Positions 1 through 10,914 of a stretch of DNA of 64,000 bases are shown in pieces. The position numbers were made by a program, and so were the translations under genes. The stretch covers positions 1,059,719 through 1,123,718 of the forward strand of contig NW_025064880.1 in assembly GCF_019112545.1 (NCBI RefSeq). The letters run 5' to 3'. This DNA comes from Guyanagaster necrorhizus. Its lineage: Eukaryota > Basidiomycota > Agaricomycetes > Agaricales > Physalacriaceae. Position 1 is the first letter of the stretch, and each line of letters opens with the position of its first letter. Under the pieces are notes generated by a model. That model searched no databases and was not told the origin of the DNA. It was given only the letters and a program-made list of their open reading frames with translations.

Positions 1-847
1 TTAGGCAAGGAAGGCTGCAGTGTGAACTGCTGAGTGCCTTCTTCTGCACTGGCTCAGACAAATGCAGCAGCAGATATGATGGAGATTTTTGGATATGCTT
101 TTATAGTAAAAGACTCTGAGGGAGGATAGGAGTAGATGGGTTCATATGAGAACGGAGTCCACCGGTTATCTGGAGTTGATTTGGAATGGGGTGAAGCCCC
201 GGGAGTTGGACTAGTAGAGTCTAGTGGGCATGGAAGTCCCAAATTTGAGTTGGAAGGCTCAGAGAGGGGTGGACTATTGTTCTGTGGGCACAGAAGTCCC
301 TGGAATGCGGTGGAGGCTGTGGAATTGGTTGGAGTGGGATCCTGATAGCTTGAGCAGAAAATGATACTGTTCTCAGCCCAGTCAATCAGTGGATTGTAGC
401 GGGAGAGCCAGTTGTATCCTAGGACAAGATTGCAAGACGAATCCAGAGGAGTGACATAGAAGTCGATGGGAAAGATGTCTCTGGATGGGAAACAGATGGG
501 GATAGTTGCGATTTGAGATATACGGCTCCTGATAGAGCCATCAAATAATCAAAGTTGCACACTAGGGATAGTTTTAATGGGGATTTCATTGGTAGCTACA
601 TACTTAGTGTCAACAAAGCAGTGGCTAGAGCCAGAATCAATAAAAGCAAGAAAACGTAGGATGATACAAGTTGGAGAACCATTGGGTTCTATAGTAGTCG
701 GCAATTCTGCTGAGAGAGGAATGTGGAAGGAGTGATTGGAAAGGGATGTTGCATTGAGAGTGATGATCTCCAGTGTGCGAATACAGTCGATGCAACCCTG
801 AACTCGCATGGAGGGAACAGGGTTGCTTTCTAGTTTTCCGACTCCAT
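1..847 (-). pseudogene. A1 pol, N-terminal part: retropepsin and linker
   Basis: Retroviral-type aspartic protease with the linker leading to RT. The active site reads F-I-D-S-G-S-S-H-C (near 613-640), and a later segment reads [17 protein letters not shown], the usual end of the fungal Gypsy protease core. The frame is open from about 840 to a stop at 549-551, then resumes and is open through the P/S-rich linker to the window edge. It lies in the -1 frame relative to gag, so expression would need frameshifting near 833-839. The inferred role is cleavage of the Gag-Pol precursor. RT, RH, IN and chromodomain would lie left of position 1. Confidence 0.82.
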
Positions 848-2194
848 CAGGGCCGGTTCCACAGGAGCAGTGTCAATCTCTGCTGCATGCTCCTTAGTGG
901 AGGCTGCTGCCTTTCACTTGTTGCAGTCCTCGGTCTTGTGTTTGGCTCCACAGAACATGCAAAGGTTGTTCTGGTGCTGGCAGTCTTTTTCTTCCTGGGT
1001 AAGATGGCCATCTTTGCCTAGCTTATCGGCATAGGGCTTAGGGGCAGTAGATTTCAGTGTGGAGCTGGAGTCCAAGGAAGAAGTGTTAGACCCCTTGGAT
1101 TTGGGGTTGGAGAATTTATTGTCCTGGTTTTTACAGGCAATTTTGGTCTTCTGAATTCAGTAGCGAGCATCAAGTTCTTGGACAAGGAAGCGCATATCAC
1201 AAAGATTGTTTGGCTTCCCATGGTGTGCCATGTCATCCTTGATATGGGTGCAGAGGCCATGGTAAAAGGCATGACAGAGGGAGTTATCTCCATACCCAAT
1301 TTGTGAAGCATACTGGTTGAATTAGACCATATACTTCATGATCCGATCACCATCGCATATCTGAAGATGTTCTAATGCATCTTTAGCATCTCCAATAGCA
1401 TCAAAGGGGCTAAAGTTGCTATGAAGCTCATCTAAGAAGGCTGCATAGGAGAATTGCCAGGCTGATGGATTCCGTGAATTGGGGTTAAGAATGTCTGATT
1501 CAAATCAGTTGAGCGCGGTGCTGGCCAGGAATGAAATGGCATAGTTAACTTTGTTAGCATCCATTGCAAACATGGTAGGTCTGTCATTGAAGTTCAACTA
1601 AAAGGAGACAATGAAAGCCTTCAGTTTGCGAGGGTCAGAGCCATCAAATAGTTCTGGTTCCTTGACCTTGGTATGGACAGTGGCTGGTTTAGGGTTGTTG
1701 AGGGAGGCAGAGACTCCTCATAACAGATTCATGAATTCTAAGAATATGTCCTGCTGGTTTAGATTGTTACTTCCTATGAGGCCGTCGGTGCTGCCTGGGC
1801 TATTAGAACCACCTGGTCTTCCTGGTCCACCTGGAAAAGGGTTTGGTGGATTGCCAGCCAGTTCCCGTTGGATGGGAGTATGAGTAGGAGTGTCTTCATC
1901 TCTGCCCTCTGAGTCTGAGCTGTCTGGATTCCCATAGTTGTTGCCTAAGGATAAGAGGTCTATTGAGGGGTCAGTTCAGGCACCATACATCAGGCTGGCC
2001 TGTCAGGCCCCATTGGTTGGGATGCTGGTGGTGTCAAAAGAGTTAGGAAAATCATTGTAATTAGGTTGGCAGGCAGTGAAGCTAGAGTGATTGTAGATTT
2101 CTCTATAGGAAGGTTGTCCCCCACTGGAGGCTGATCTGAACAGATCTGGTTGTTCCTTTGAGGCAGAGGCCGGAATGTCTTCTATGGAAAACAT
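830..2194 (-). pseudogene. A1 gag (capsid and CCHC nucleocapsid)
   Basis: Gag of family A, about 455 codons from the ATG at 2194 to a TAG at 830-832. An N-terminal Ser/Pro-rich part is followed by the capsid core (ELFDGSDPRKLKAF, then about 100 residues later HLQICDGDRIMKYMV) and a zinc knuckle CMFCGAKHKTEDC (near 925-961), which is CX2CX3HX4C, one residue shorter than the usual spacing. A few stops (TGA or TAG) interrupt it. An upstream in-frame ATG present in A2 (9627) reads ACG here (about 2263-2265). The last codons before the stop read GGAAAAC-TAG, a candidate -1 slip site because protease lies in the -1 frame. Confidence 0.82.
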
Positions 2195-2286
2195 GTTTGG
2201 ATGGGTGGGCTGCCTTTGTTCAGGATTGGTCTCTATAGGTTCGGTAAATGTAGTGGACGTGATAAAATTTTTAACTCAAGGGTTTG

Positions 2287-2297
2287 AGTTCGAATAT
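2287..2297 (-). promoter_or_regulatory. A1 self-priming primer-binding site
   Basis: Two bases after the LTR end the minus strand reads ATATTCGAACT. Its reverse complement, AGTTCGAATAT, recurs inside the LTR at 2529-2539 as AGTTTGAATAT, one CpG transition away. The LTR copy starts 33 nt after the TATA box, where the mRNA 5' end is expected. This is the arrangement known for Tf1 self-priming. No tRNA 3'-end complement starting with TGG is present at this place. Confidence 0.7.
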
Positions 2298-2299
2298 AC

Positions 2300-2791
2300 T
2301 GTTAGGAATGTGCTAATCAAGTGGGCTTGAGTGCATGTGCAGAGTCCAGTGGAGTGCATGGGCATTGATGAAGCTATTAGCAACATCACCCTTGAGTTGG
2401 AGCCCAAGGATCTGGGTGGACAGAATAGAGTTCTGTCAGAGAAGTGAATAGGAGTATCCTTCAGAGCAGAATCCGACGGATGAGATAGGGAGAGGTAAGT
2501 ACGAAGTGTAGATGGCTTATCTAAGTTGATATTCAAACTGAGTAGCTATGATGATGTACATGGCTTTATATACTAATAGTAGCTAATTCCGAGTCAGGTT
2601 CCATTGGGTTCTGATGTTGGTATTTATTACTGAGTTCGGGGTCTAGATATTACAATGTGAAATACGGATGTGAAATGATACTGATGAAATGAAATTAGTA
2701 GGTAATAGAAAGCAGTCAGAGTCCAGTGGGTGATGTGATTGGATTCATGATTGGTTGAAGTGACATGGAGGCCAGTGGCATGCGCGTAACA
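2300..2791 (-). repeat. A1 5' LTR (family A, 492 bp)
   Basis: Bounded by TGTTA and TAACA and alignable by eye to the other family A LTRs at 9086, 13429, 52331, 58745 and 61046. It carries the TATA box TATATAAAG (2564-2572 on the minus strand). Confidence 0.92.
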
Positions 2792-4059
2792 CTATGACTA
2801 TGCAACAGCAGGATATCTAAGCATTGCTAAAACCAAAGAGCTAGTACTCTGTGAATACTAGTGGCCAAAGATGGGGCAAAACATCAAGCAATATGTAAAA
2901 AGATGTAAAACATGCCAGAGAGGAAAATCAATAACTCAATCACATGCTGCTCTCTTTCATCTCAATAAAATACCACAATCACCAGACCCATATCTCTGTT
3001 GACATGATCACCAGATTACCTTACTGTAATGATTATAATATCATCATCATCATCATTGATTGATTCTTAAAAGCAATTATTCTAGTCATATGCTCAATAG
3101 AGTTAACATCAGAAGAATGGACTAAAATTCTCCACAATAAAGTCTATACCAAGTATGGAATGCTACAAGTAGTCATCTCTGATCAGAGACTACAATTTAT
3201 CTTCAAATTCCTTAACAATCTCTACTGCCTCCTGAACGTCTACTGCAATATCTCCACTGCCTATCACTCACAGACAGACAGCCAAATTGAGCAGGTAAAT
3301 CAGAAAATTAAAAAGTATCTTCAACTCTGCATTAACTACCAGCAAGATGACTGAATAGAATGGCTTGCTCTTATAGCCTTGAGATATAATAATCATGTTT
3401 ACTTGGCCATTAGAAAAATGCCATTCTTTATAAACCATGATTGATATTCTAACATCTCCCACACTGAATATGCCAATATAATAATATCAGCATCCTCTGA
3501 CTTCACACATACTATGTCCAAAATTCATGATAAAACCCAAATGGCTCTGAAAAAGGCAGCCTCCTTGATAAAAACCCAATATGACAAATATTGCAGATCC
3601 ACTCATATGTATAATATTAACAACAAGGTTTAGTTAGATATGACTAACCTTCATCTATCTTGTCTCAAACAAAATCTTGTGGACAAATAAACTGGTCCCT
3701 TTTCTATCATCACCAAGGTCAGAACTTTTGTGTATAAACTCTGTCTTTCAACTACCTGGAAAGTCTACAATATATTCAATGAAGTCCTCTTGACACTTTA
3801 TATTCCATTGGCATTTTCCAACTAAGAACAGCCTTCTCTATCTGCACCAGATTTAGTTGATGACAGAAAACACTATGAAATAAACTAAATATTTAACTAT
3901 CACCTTCATAAAGTCTGCACATGCAGAGAGAGAATAATGATGACTGTTGACTACTTAGTCAGATAGAAGGAGTATAGTCTGGAGTCTAACCAATGGGTGA
4001 ACAAGAAACACATAAATGCTGATAATGTTATATGAGACTATGAATTATCCTTAAATTAA
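2792..4059 (+). pseudogene. B1 pol, C-terminal part: integrase and chromodomain
   Basis: The frame starts inside the integrase HHCC zinc domain (DYATAG..., then CKTCQRGK near 2910-2930). It runs through the DDE core (VDMIT near 2998; the SDQ form of SDRGPQF near 3178) and the basic C-terminal part to a chromodomain, of which DYLV and the E-S-N-Q-W-V-N-K-K motif remain near 3950-4010. The natural end L-N-stop is at 4057-4059. Many stops and frameshifts are present. N-terminal pol is missing because A1 lies at the break. Confidence 0.82.
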
Positions 4060-4092
4060 GCTATTAGGATGATAGTTTTAAGGAGGAGATAA

Positions 4093-4558
4093 TATTATGA
4101 TTTTTTGATCTTTTCTTTGCTTTAACCCCTATTTATGCTTAGTCAGAGTGCTGAAGCCAGTGAGCTAGTGCTTAGAACTGTGAGACAGACTTAGTCATTA
4201 CAACAAGCTAAGTCCATTATTGTCTTTCAATGCAATGATGCCTCTCAATAACACTTAATAACTCTTTTATAGATAGTAATGATATCTAAAAACAAAGAGC
4301 ACAAAGACTTAGAAGGACACAATTAGCAGTAGTATATTTATCTTGACAGATGAGTAGTATATAAATATAATAGCTCTCACTATATACCCTCAGCTTTGCA
4401 CTAAAGTTTACACTTCACCATTCTATCTCAAAGCACTTGCAAAGGCTTTAGAATATAATATCATACAAACATATATAGTGAACTCAGACATGACTGCATG
4501 AAGATGATACAGCACCTGTTGATCATATGTTTAGGTCATATATCACTTGAGCTTAACA
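4093..4558 (+). repeat. B1 3' LTR (466 bp)
   Basis: Starts TATTATGATTTTTT, a decayed form of the family B start TGTTACGATTTTT, directly after the polypurine tract, and ends GCTTAACA. TATA box TATATAAAT at 4358; 34 nt later, at 4392, AGCTTTGCACTAA marks the predicted transcript start, a sequence variant not seen in the other copies. Confidence 0.85.
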
Positions 4559-5157
4559 TAGACAGCTTTAAGAGGTCAGAGCTCAGGGGAAATATTGAAG
4601 ATTTTTGCTTGGGATAGAATGAGTTGAAGAGCAGGAAAGTCAGAGGTTTTTCAGGCTTTTTCTGCTATAATGAGTTTAGCAGTATCAGCCCAACTGGGTT
4701 TTCAGAAGAGGTGAATAGTTTTCCTATGCTCATTGAGCACAAAGCATCATAGATCATCTGATGCCCAGAATACAGTGTTGGAGTAGTTGCTGTCATAGTG
4801 TCCCCTGTGGAGTTCATAATAGTCAGGATGTTCAAAGCAGTCATGATAATTGGAATCATCTAGCTTAAGTAAACCTGCTGCTACTGGATCAAACTCATAT
4901 CCAACTGAATACTGAGTGCTTAGGCTTTCTAAAGCAGTATCATAGGCTAAGCTAGAGAGGGTCACTATTCAGACAGAGCTATGAGAGAGGTTTCTTGTAC
5001 TATTTCCAGTTCTGAGAGCACCAGAAGGACTGAGAGAGAGTATGGTATCAAAGAAGTTATCAGGGAGATTTTTGGTAAGTTCAGCCAGAACTGAAGGAAA
5101 GTGTGCCATGACTCAATTGAAGTGATGTCTCTGCTACTCCAAAGAGAGGCTGTTTTA
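4559..5157 (-). other. Unassigned decayed segment with coding-like minus strand
   Basis: This stretch lies between the end of the B1 LTR and an older LTR fragment, so it may be what the retroelements inserted into. The minus strand has a 73-codon open frame (4747-4965, no ATG start; the first codon is GTG) rich in Tyr, His and Asp, followed after a stop by more coding-like sequence in frame (for example NEHRKTIHLF). I do not recognise the family and could not align it convincingly to any gag or ORF1 here. There are hardly any CpGs. It may be a host gene remnant or an ORF1 of a subfamily not otherwise present. Confidence 0.3.
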
Positions 5158-5280
5158 TGTTAGATCCAAGTTGCATATGATCAGAATATGTGATAAATCA
5201 ATGCTGTAATATATTTGTACAGTCATATCAAAGTCCACTATATGTGTCTGTTGACCAAGCACTTCAAAGCCCAAGATATT
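5158..5280 (-). repeat. Truncated family B LTR
   Basis: Begins TGTTAGATCCAAG, matching the start (on the plus strand) of the B2 LTR immediately to its right, and shares further blocks such as CATATGAT and TCAAAGTCCACT. It breaks off at 5280 where the complete B2 LTR begins, so B2 probably inserted into this older LTR. No primer site adjoins it. Confidence 0.7.
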
Positions 5281-5742
5281 TGTTAGACTCAAGTTGCATG
5301 TGACTATAAACATATGATAAACTGATATCACTTCACACTTCAAGTGAGAGCATCAAAGTCCACTGATGTGAATATTAATCAATGTGCTTTAAGGTCTTAT
5401 GACTGGCTCAAAAGTGAAATAATGTAAAGATAAACTTTAGCTCAAAGCTGAAGATTACCAGCAAGAGCAAGCTTTCTTATATACTATAGCCTGTGTCCAC
5501 TATAAACACTATTACTTATTATATAGTTAAGTGCTATTATGCTCATTGTCTTTGAGCATTGCAATGTCCTTCAATAGTGTGATTGTGCATTGTCAGGCAA
5601 CTATGTTGCATCAAAAGACAATGACCAACTGGACTTGTTATACTGACTAAGCCAGTCCCATAGTCTTAAGCACCTGTATTAAGCACTCTGACTAAGTATA
5701 AATAGGGGTTAAATGAGAAAGAAAAGATGAAAAATTATAACA
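5281..5742 (-). repeat. B2 3' LTR (462 bp)
   Basis: On the plus strand it runs TGTTAG to TAACA. It contains the predicted transcript start AGCTTTGAGCTAA (minus strand) found in most B copies. CpG has largely been lost. Confidence 0.88.
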
Positions 5743-5775
5743 TTACTCTCTCCTTAAGACCATTGTTCTGATGGC

Positions 5776-8700
5776 TCAATTTAGAGATAATTTATAATCT
5801 CATATGGTCTCTGCTGCATTCATTCTCTTTTCATTGACCTACTGATTAGATTCAGGACTATAGCCCTTTCAACTGACTAAGTAGTTGATAGTTGTCATCA
5901 TTCTGCTGTCCCATGCCTTTACTTTTCATAACTTGTAGTTTAGTATTTGATTGATTTTATAATGTTCTTTATTGTAATCAAATCAGATGGTAGCAGTAGT
6001 GACTGTTTCTGATTAAGAAACACTGGTATGATATATAAAGATAGTAATATTTTATTAAAAACATTGTAGATCTTTCAGTGTGTTAGTAAATATAAGTGAT
6101 ATACAGAGGCCCCAATCCTCTTTAGAACTGAGAATGGACCTGTATACTTATCAGACAGCTTTTGTTTGAGTCAAGAGAGATAAATGTTCATTATGTCAAG
6201 CCACACTTTATCACTGACATTATAAACATAGGCATGACAGTGATAGGTATTATACTGTTTTTTTATTGATGCAGCTGCTTTTTTAAGAGCTATTCAGGTT
6301 TCATTATGGATGTTTACTATTATAGTGGCAAAGTCAATGGATATGAGTGTGATGGTGTATGATCAAGTCACTTGTGTGATATTCAAATATCATTTGTAAT
6401 TGACAAAGAAGGAGGTCTTTCCCATAGCAGAATGAACATGGTTATTATATTAAAAGGCTGCAAGTGCAAGCTATTTAACTCAGTTATTTTATTGATAGTT
6501 GATAAAGAGTTATAGGTACTTTTTGACCTTCTGATTTGCCCATTCTATTTGTCTATTTGTTTGGAGATGATATACTATGAAGGCATTGCATTTAATGTTA
6601 AGCAGTCAGTAAAGGTCATCCAGAAATTTGGAGACAAACTGTGGACTCTGGTCAGAGATGACTATCTGAGATATGCCATACTTGGCATAAACCTCATCAT
6701 ATAGTATCTTCACTCATCCTTCTGATGTGAGTTCCATTGAGCATGTGATTAAGATAATTACTTTTGAGAAGTGATTAACAATGACAATAATAGCATCATA
6801 ACTATTACAGTTAAAAAGTCCAGTTATCATATTGACTAAAATATGAGTCTAAGGTGTTTAGAGAATTTCATTGGGGTGCAGGAGTGTAGCTTTAGCCTGT
6901 GTAGTTGATTTTCTCTATTGACAGATTTCATACTCCTTGATATATTGCTTAATATCTTGTTTCAGTTTCAGCCACTAGTACTCATATAATACTAATTCTT
7001 TGGTTTTTACGATTCTTAGATGTTCTCAAGTTGCATGATCATGATATATAATGATGATTTCACTATGTAGCATTTGATCTCTGAAAATATAGATTTGTCT
7101 GTCATAATGAATCATTCTGTCTTCCTTCATCATTTTCTATTTGTGGTTCAGAGATAGAGCCATATGCTGATCCCATTTGCTAGTATCTCTGGTCACACTC
7201 TTGATCTGCTTATAGATCTTCTCCTCTGTCAGCATCAACATGATATGAAAGTGTTCTAGCTATAATATTATTATTTCTTCATTATTGCTTCTTTCCTGAT
7301 CATAGTCCACTCTCCTGCTAAGGAGATCTGCCTTCTTGTTTGCAGTCTCAGCCTTATGGTGTAGTTTATATGAGTATTAGCTTAACTCAGTGACTCAATA
7401 GGCTTATCAGCAGTTAAGTTTTTGGAGTTGTCAGAAATACCAAAGGTTCTGATGGTTAGTCCAGATCTTGAATGTCTGAGTTGCTCTAATGAGATAATGC
7501 TGCTATTTTTCTTGAGCAAGCATTATTGCTAATAGCTCTTTGTTATATATTTTATAGTTGCATTCAGTGATAGTTAGGATTTTCAAAAGAAATGCTACTG
7601 ATTGCTATTTCCTGCCTTGTTCTTGTGAGAGTATGGTGACTATAGCTCCTTCACTAGAGTCTGCCTCAATATAGAATTTGCTATTCTGATCTAAGATAGC
7701 TAATATGATATCTTTTGCTAATCACCATTTCAGATCATTGAATGCTGATTGTTGTAATGGCCCTCACATTCAGAAGACATTGCCAGTCAACTACATCATA
7801 AACTATATGATTCAACTGTAGTCTCAGATAAACTATTAGTAGAAGTTGGTGAATCTGAAAAAGGACTGTAGCTCCTTTTTGGTTGGTTCTGGCTATTCAG
7901 TTACACTGGCAATCTTAATTGAGTTTATATAGACACTTTTCTCACTGATTATGACCTTCAAGTACTCAGTCTCTAGTATTTTGAATTCACACTTCACAGT
8001 CTTGAGAAACAGCTTGTGTTTCTGTATCAGAATCAGAACTTGCTAGACTAGCCTGTAATGTTTCTCCTTTATCTTTGACATAATTAGAATATCATCAAGA
8101 TATATTGTTATCTTTTTAGTGACAATGAGATCTTTGAATATATCATTTATCATCTATTGGAAGATTGCAGATGAGTTAATGAGACTGAAAAACATGATGG
8201 TGGGCTCAAAAAGCCTACAATTAGTTCTAAAAGTAGTCTTTTATTTGTTGCTTTTTTTGATCCACATATTGTTATATTCTCACTGCATATCTAGTTTGAT
8301 GTAATATTTGGCCCCTTATAGTTTATCCATTAACTCTGAGATTAGAGAAAGTGAATAGTAATTCTTGATGGTCATCTTGTTAAACTTCTGATAATTCTGT
8401 ACTGGTCAGAGTTTTCCATTCTTCTTCTTAATGAAAAAGAATGGAGAGGCCATCAATAACTTGAAGAGTTGTATCCTCTCAGAGAAGAGATTTTCATTCA
8501 GGAATTTATTGAGTTTCTGCTGCTTATCATTTCTGAGAGGATAGATTTTGCAATCTAAGTTGACATTTGTGTTTAGAATCAATTTGATCATGTGATCCTA
8601 TAGTTTGAATTCTAGAAGTTTATCAAAACTCTCTTTCTTAAATAGATCTTTAAAATCTCTTACCTGTTCAGACACTATTTTTTCAAACATCTTTTCTTCT

Positions 8701-9085
8701 TTGTCAGCAGCCACTTTCACAGCTAGGTCATTGGTGTGATATACTGCCTATATGTGCAGAGCTCATTGGATGTCAGTGGTGAGAATGATTTCTCCATCTT
8801 CCATCTCTTCATCTCATCTGTCTTCAGAGTCTTTATCAGAGAGCTCAAATGGGATTTTTCAACATTTGCAATGTGTGAATGTGATCCTCTTATTTTTCTA
8901 GTTAACTAATAGATTGTGGTAAATTAACCAATCATAGCTAAGGAATATTTCTTTGGTTCTAAAGTCAGTTACTGCTAAGTCAATCTATTCTGAGTGATCT
9001 TCAATTATGAGTTGTAACTCAACAAACTTAATAATCAAGCTGGCTTTATTCTTAGTTTTGTTGGCATTATAGACTGGAATAAGGG
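5776..9085 (-). pseudogene. B2 pol (PR partial, RT, RH, IN, chromodomain)
   Basis: Reading right to left on the minus strand: end of the protease (GHDWL-type motif near 8940), RT with YLDD near 8095-8110 and an intact FFIKKKNGKL block at 8406-8450, RNase H, the integrase zinc domain and DDE core (about 6600-7300), and the chromodomain near 5790-5960. Many frameshifts and stops are present and no open frame exceeds about 65 codons. The protease active-site DSG and everything upstream is lost at the A2 junction. Confidence 0.82.
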
Positions 9086-9586
9086 TGTTATGCACATGCC
9101 ACTGGCCTCTATATCACTTCAACCAACTATGGATTCAATCACAGAAACCCACCAGACTCTGGCTGCTCTCCATTACCTATTAATTTCATTTTCACTATTA
9201 TCATTTCATATCTGTATTTCACATTGTAATATTTAGATCTCAAACTCAGTAGTGAATATTGACATTAGAACCCAATGGAATCCAACTTGGAATTAGCTAC
9301 TATTAGTATATAAAGTCATATATAACCATTGTAACTACTCAGTTCAAATATCAACTTGAATAAGCCATCTACACTTTGCACTCACTTCAACTCCTTCCTA
9401 TCTCATCTATCAGATTCCACTCTGAAGGATACTCCTGTTCACTTCTCTGACAGAACTCTATTCTATCCATTCAGATTCTTAAGCTCTGACTCAAGAGTGA
9501 TATTGCCAATAGCTTCATTGACACCCATGCACTCTGCTGGTCTCTGCATATGCACTCAAGCCCACTCAATTGGCATATTTCTAACA
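9086..9586 (+). repeat. A2 5' LTR (501 bp)
   Basis: TGTTA...TAACA. TATA box TATATAAAG starts at 9307, and AGTTCAAATAT, the predicted mRNA 5' end, starts 34 nt later at 9341. Confidence 0.92.
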
Positions 9587-9588
9587 GT

Positions 9589-9599
9589 ATATTCAAACT
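9589..9599 (+). promoter_or_regulatory. A2 self-priming primer-binding site
   Basis: ATATTCAAACT, two bases after the LTR. It complements the LTR stretch at 9341-9351 if the CpG of both sides is restored: the primer site has CA where its LTR partner implies TG, so both arms decayed from the same TTCGAA core. Confidence 0.65.
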
Positions 9600-9626
9600 C
9601 AAACTCTTGAGTTGAAAATTTTTATC

Positions 9627-10914
9627 ATGTCCACCACATTTACTCAATCCATAGAAACTGATTCTGAACAAACTCAGCCTATCTATCTAAACATGTTTTT
9701 CATGGAAGACATTCTGACCTCTGCCTCAAAGAAACAACTAGGCCTTTTTAGATCAGCCTCTAGTGGAGGACAACCTTCTCATAGAGAAACCTACAATCAC
9801 TCTAGCTTTACTGTCCACCAATCTAATTATAATGATTCTTCTAACCCTTTTGACTCTACCAGCATTCTAACCAATAGAGCCTAATGGGCCAGTCTGATGT
9901 ATAGTGCCCAAACTGACTCCCCAATAGACTCTTTATCTCTAGACAACATGCATGAGAATTCAGACAGCTCAGACTCAGAGAGCAGAGGTAAAGACACTCC
10001 TACTCATACTTCCATCTGATGGGAACCAGATGGTAATCCACCAAACCATTTTCTAGAAGACTCAGATGGTCCAGGAGATTCAGGAGGTCCAGATAGTCTC
10101 AATGGCCTAAGCAGCTCTGACAGCTCTGCAGAAAGCAACAATCCAAACTAGCAGGACATGTTCCTAAAATTCATAAACCTGTTATAAGGAGTCTCTGCTT
10201 CTCTTAACAACTCTAAACCAGCCACTATTCATACCAAAGTCAAGGAACCAGAACTATTTGATAGCTCTGACCCTTGCAAACTGAAGGCCTTCATTATCTC
10301 TCTTCAGTTGAACTTCAACAACAGATCTACCACATTTGCAACAGATGCTAACAAAGTTAACTATACCATTTTCTTTCTGGCTGGCACTGTGCTTAACTGG
10401 TTCAAATCAGACATTTTTAACTTCAATCTGTAGAATCCACCAGCCTAACAATTCTCTTACATGGCTTTTTTAGATGAGCTTCATAGCAACTTTAGCCTCT
10501 TTGATGCTATTGAAGATGCCAAAGATGCATTAGAACACCTTCAGATGTGTGATGGAGATCAGATCATAAAGTATATGGTCCAATTCAACCAGTATGCCTC
10601 ACAAATTAGATACAGAGATAACTCCCTCTGCTATGCCTTTTATCATAGCCTCTGCACCTGTATCAAAGATGACATGCCATACCATGGGAAGCCAAACAAC
10701 CTTTATGATATGCACTTTCTTGCTCAAGAACTTGATGCTCACTACTGGATCTGGAAGACTGAAATTGCCCATAAAAACCAAAACAATAAATCCTCCAACC
10801 AATTTTCCAATCCTAAATCCAAGGGGTCCAACACTTCTTTCTTGGACTCTAGCTCCACATCAAAATCTATCACTCTTAAGTCCTATGCCAACAAGCTAGA
10901 CAAAGATAGCCACA
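9627..10914 (+). pseudogene. A2 gag
   Basis: Family A Gag from the ATG at 9627. The capsid core (ELFDSSDP near 10248, HLQMCDGDQIIKYMV near 10538) is intact over the 10461-10914 stretch. Stops occur near 9882, 10017, 10150, 10182, 10431 and 10446. The frame reads on to NKLDKDSH, a few residues before the zinc knuckle seen in A1, and there joins integrase sequence in frame. Nucleocapsid is therefore missing. The inferred role, before decay, is particle assembly. Confidence 0.82.

Larger units (their letters stand above)
1..2791 (-). mobile_element. A1: 5' part of a family A Ty3/Gypsy element
   Basis: On the minus strand the order is 5' LTR (2300-2791), primer site, gag, CCHC knuckle and protease, and the element runs off the left edge of the window before RT. 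It abuts family B integrase sequence at 2792, which continues on the plus strand, so A1 appears to have inserted into B1. The far end is outside the window, so the target duplication cannot be checked. A1 keeps more CpG and longer open stretches than A2 or A4 and is the best guide to family A gag. Confidence 0.88.
2792..4558 (+). mobile_element. B1: 3' part of a family B element
   Basis: Integrase, chromodomain and 3' LTR of a family B element, cut at 2792 by A1. CpG is almost absent, so it is an old layer. A purine tract (about 4080-4092) precedes the LTR as the polypurine tract. Confidence 0.88.
5281..9085 (-). mobile_element. B2: 3' LTR and pol of a family B element
   Basis: Minus-strand element with its 3' LTR at 5281-5742, a polypurine tract at about 5743-5757, and pol running rightwards to 9085, where it is cut inside the protease by A2. 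Gag and the 5' LTR were not found on the other side of A2. Confidence 0.86.

Noticed and set aside
5158..5742. Tandem LTR pair as evidence for an element between them
   Set aside because: The first copy is truncated and directly abuts the second with no internal sequence; insertion of B2 into an older LTR explains it.
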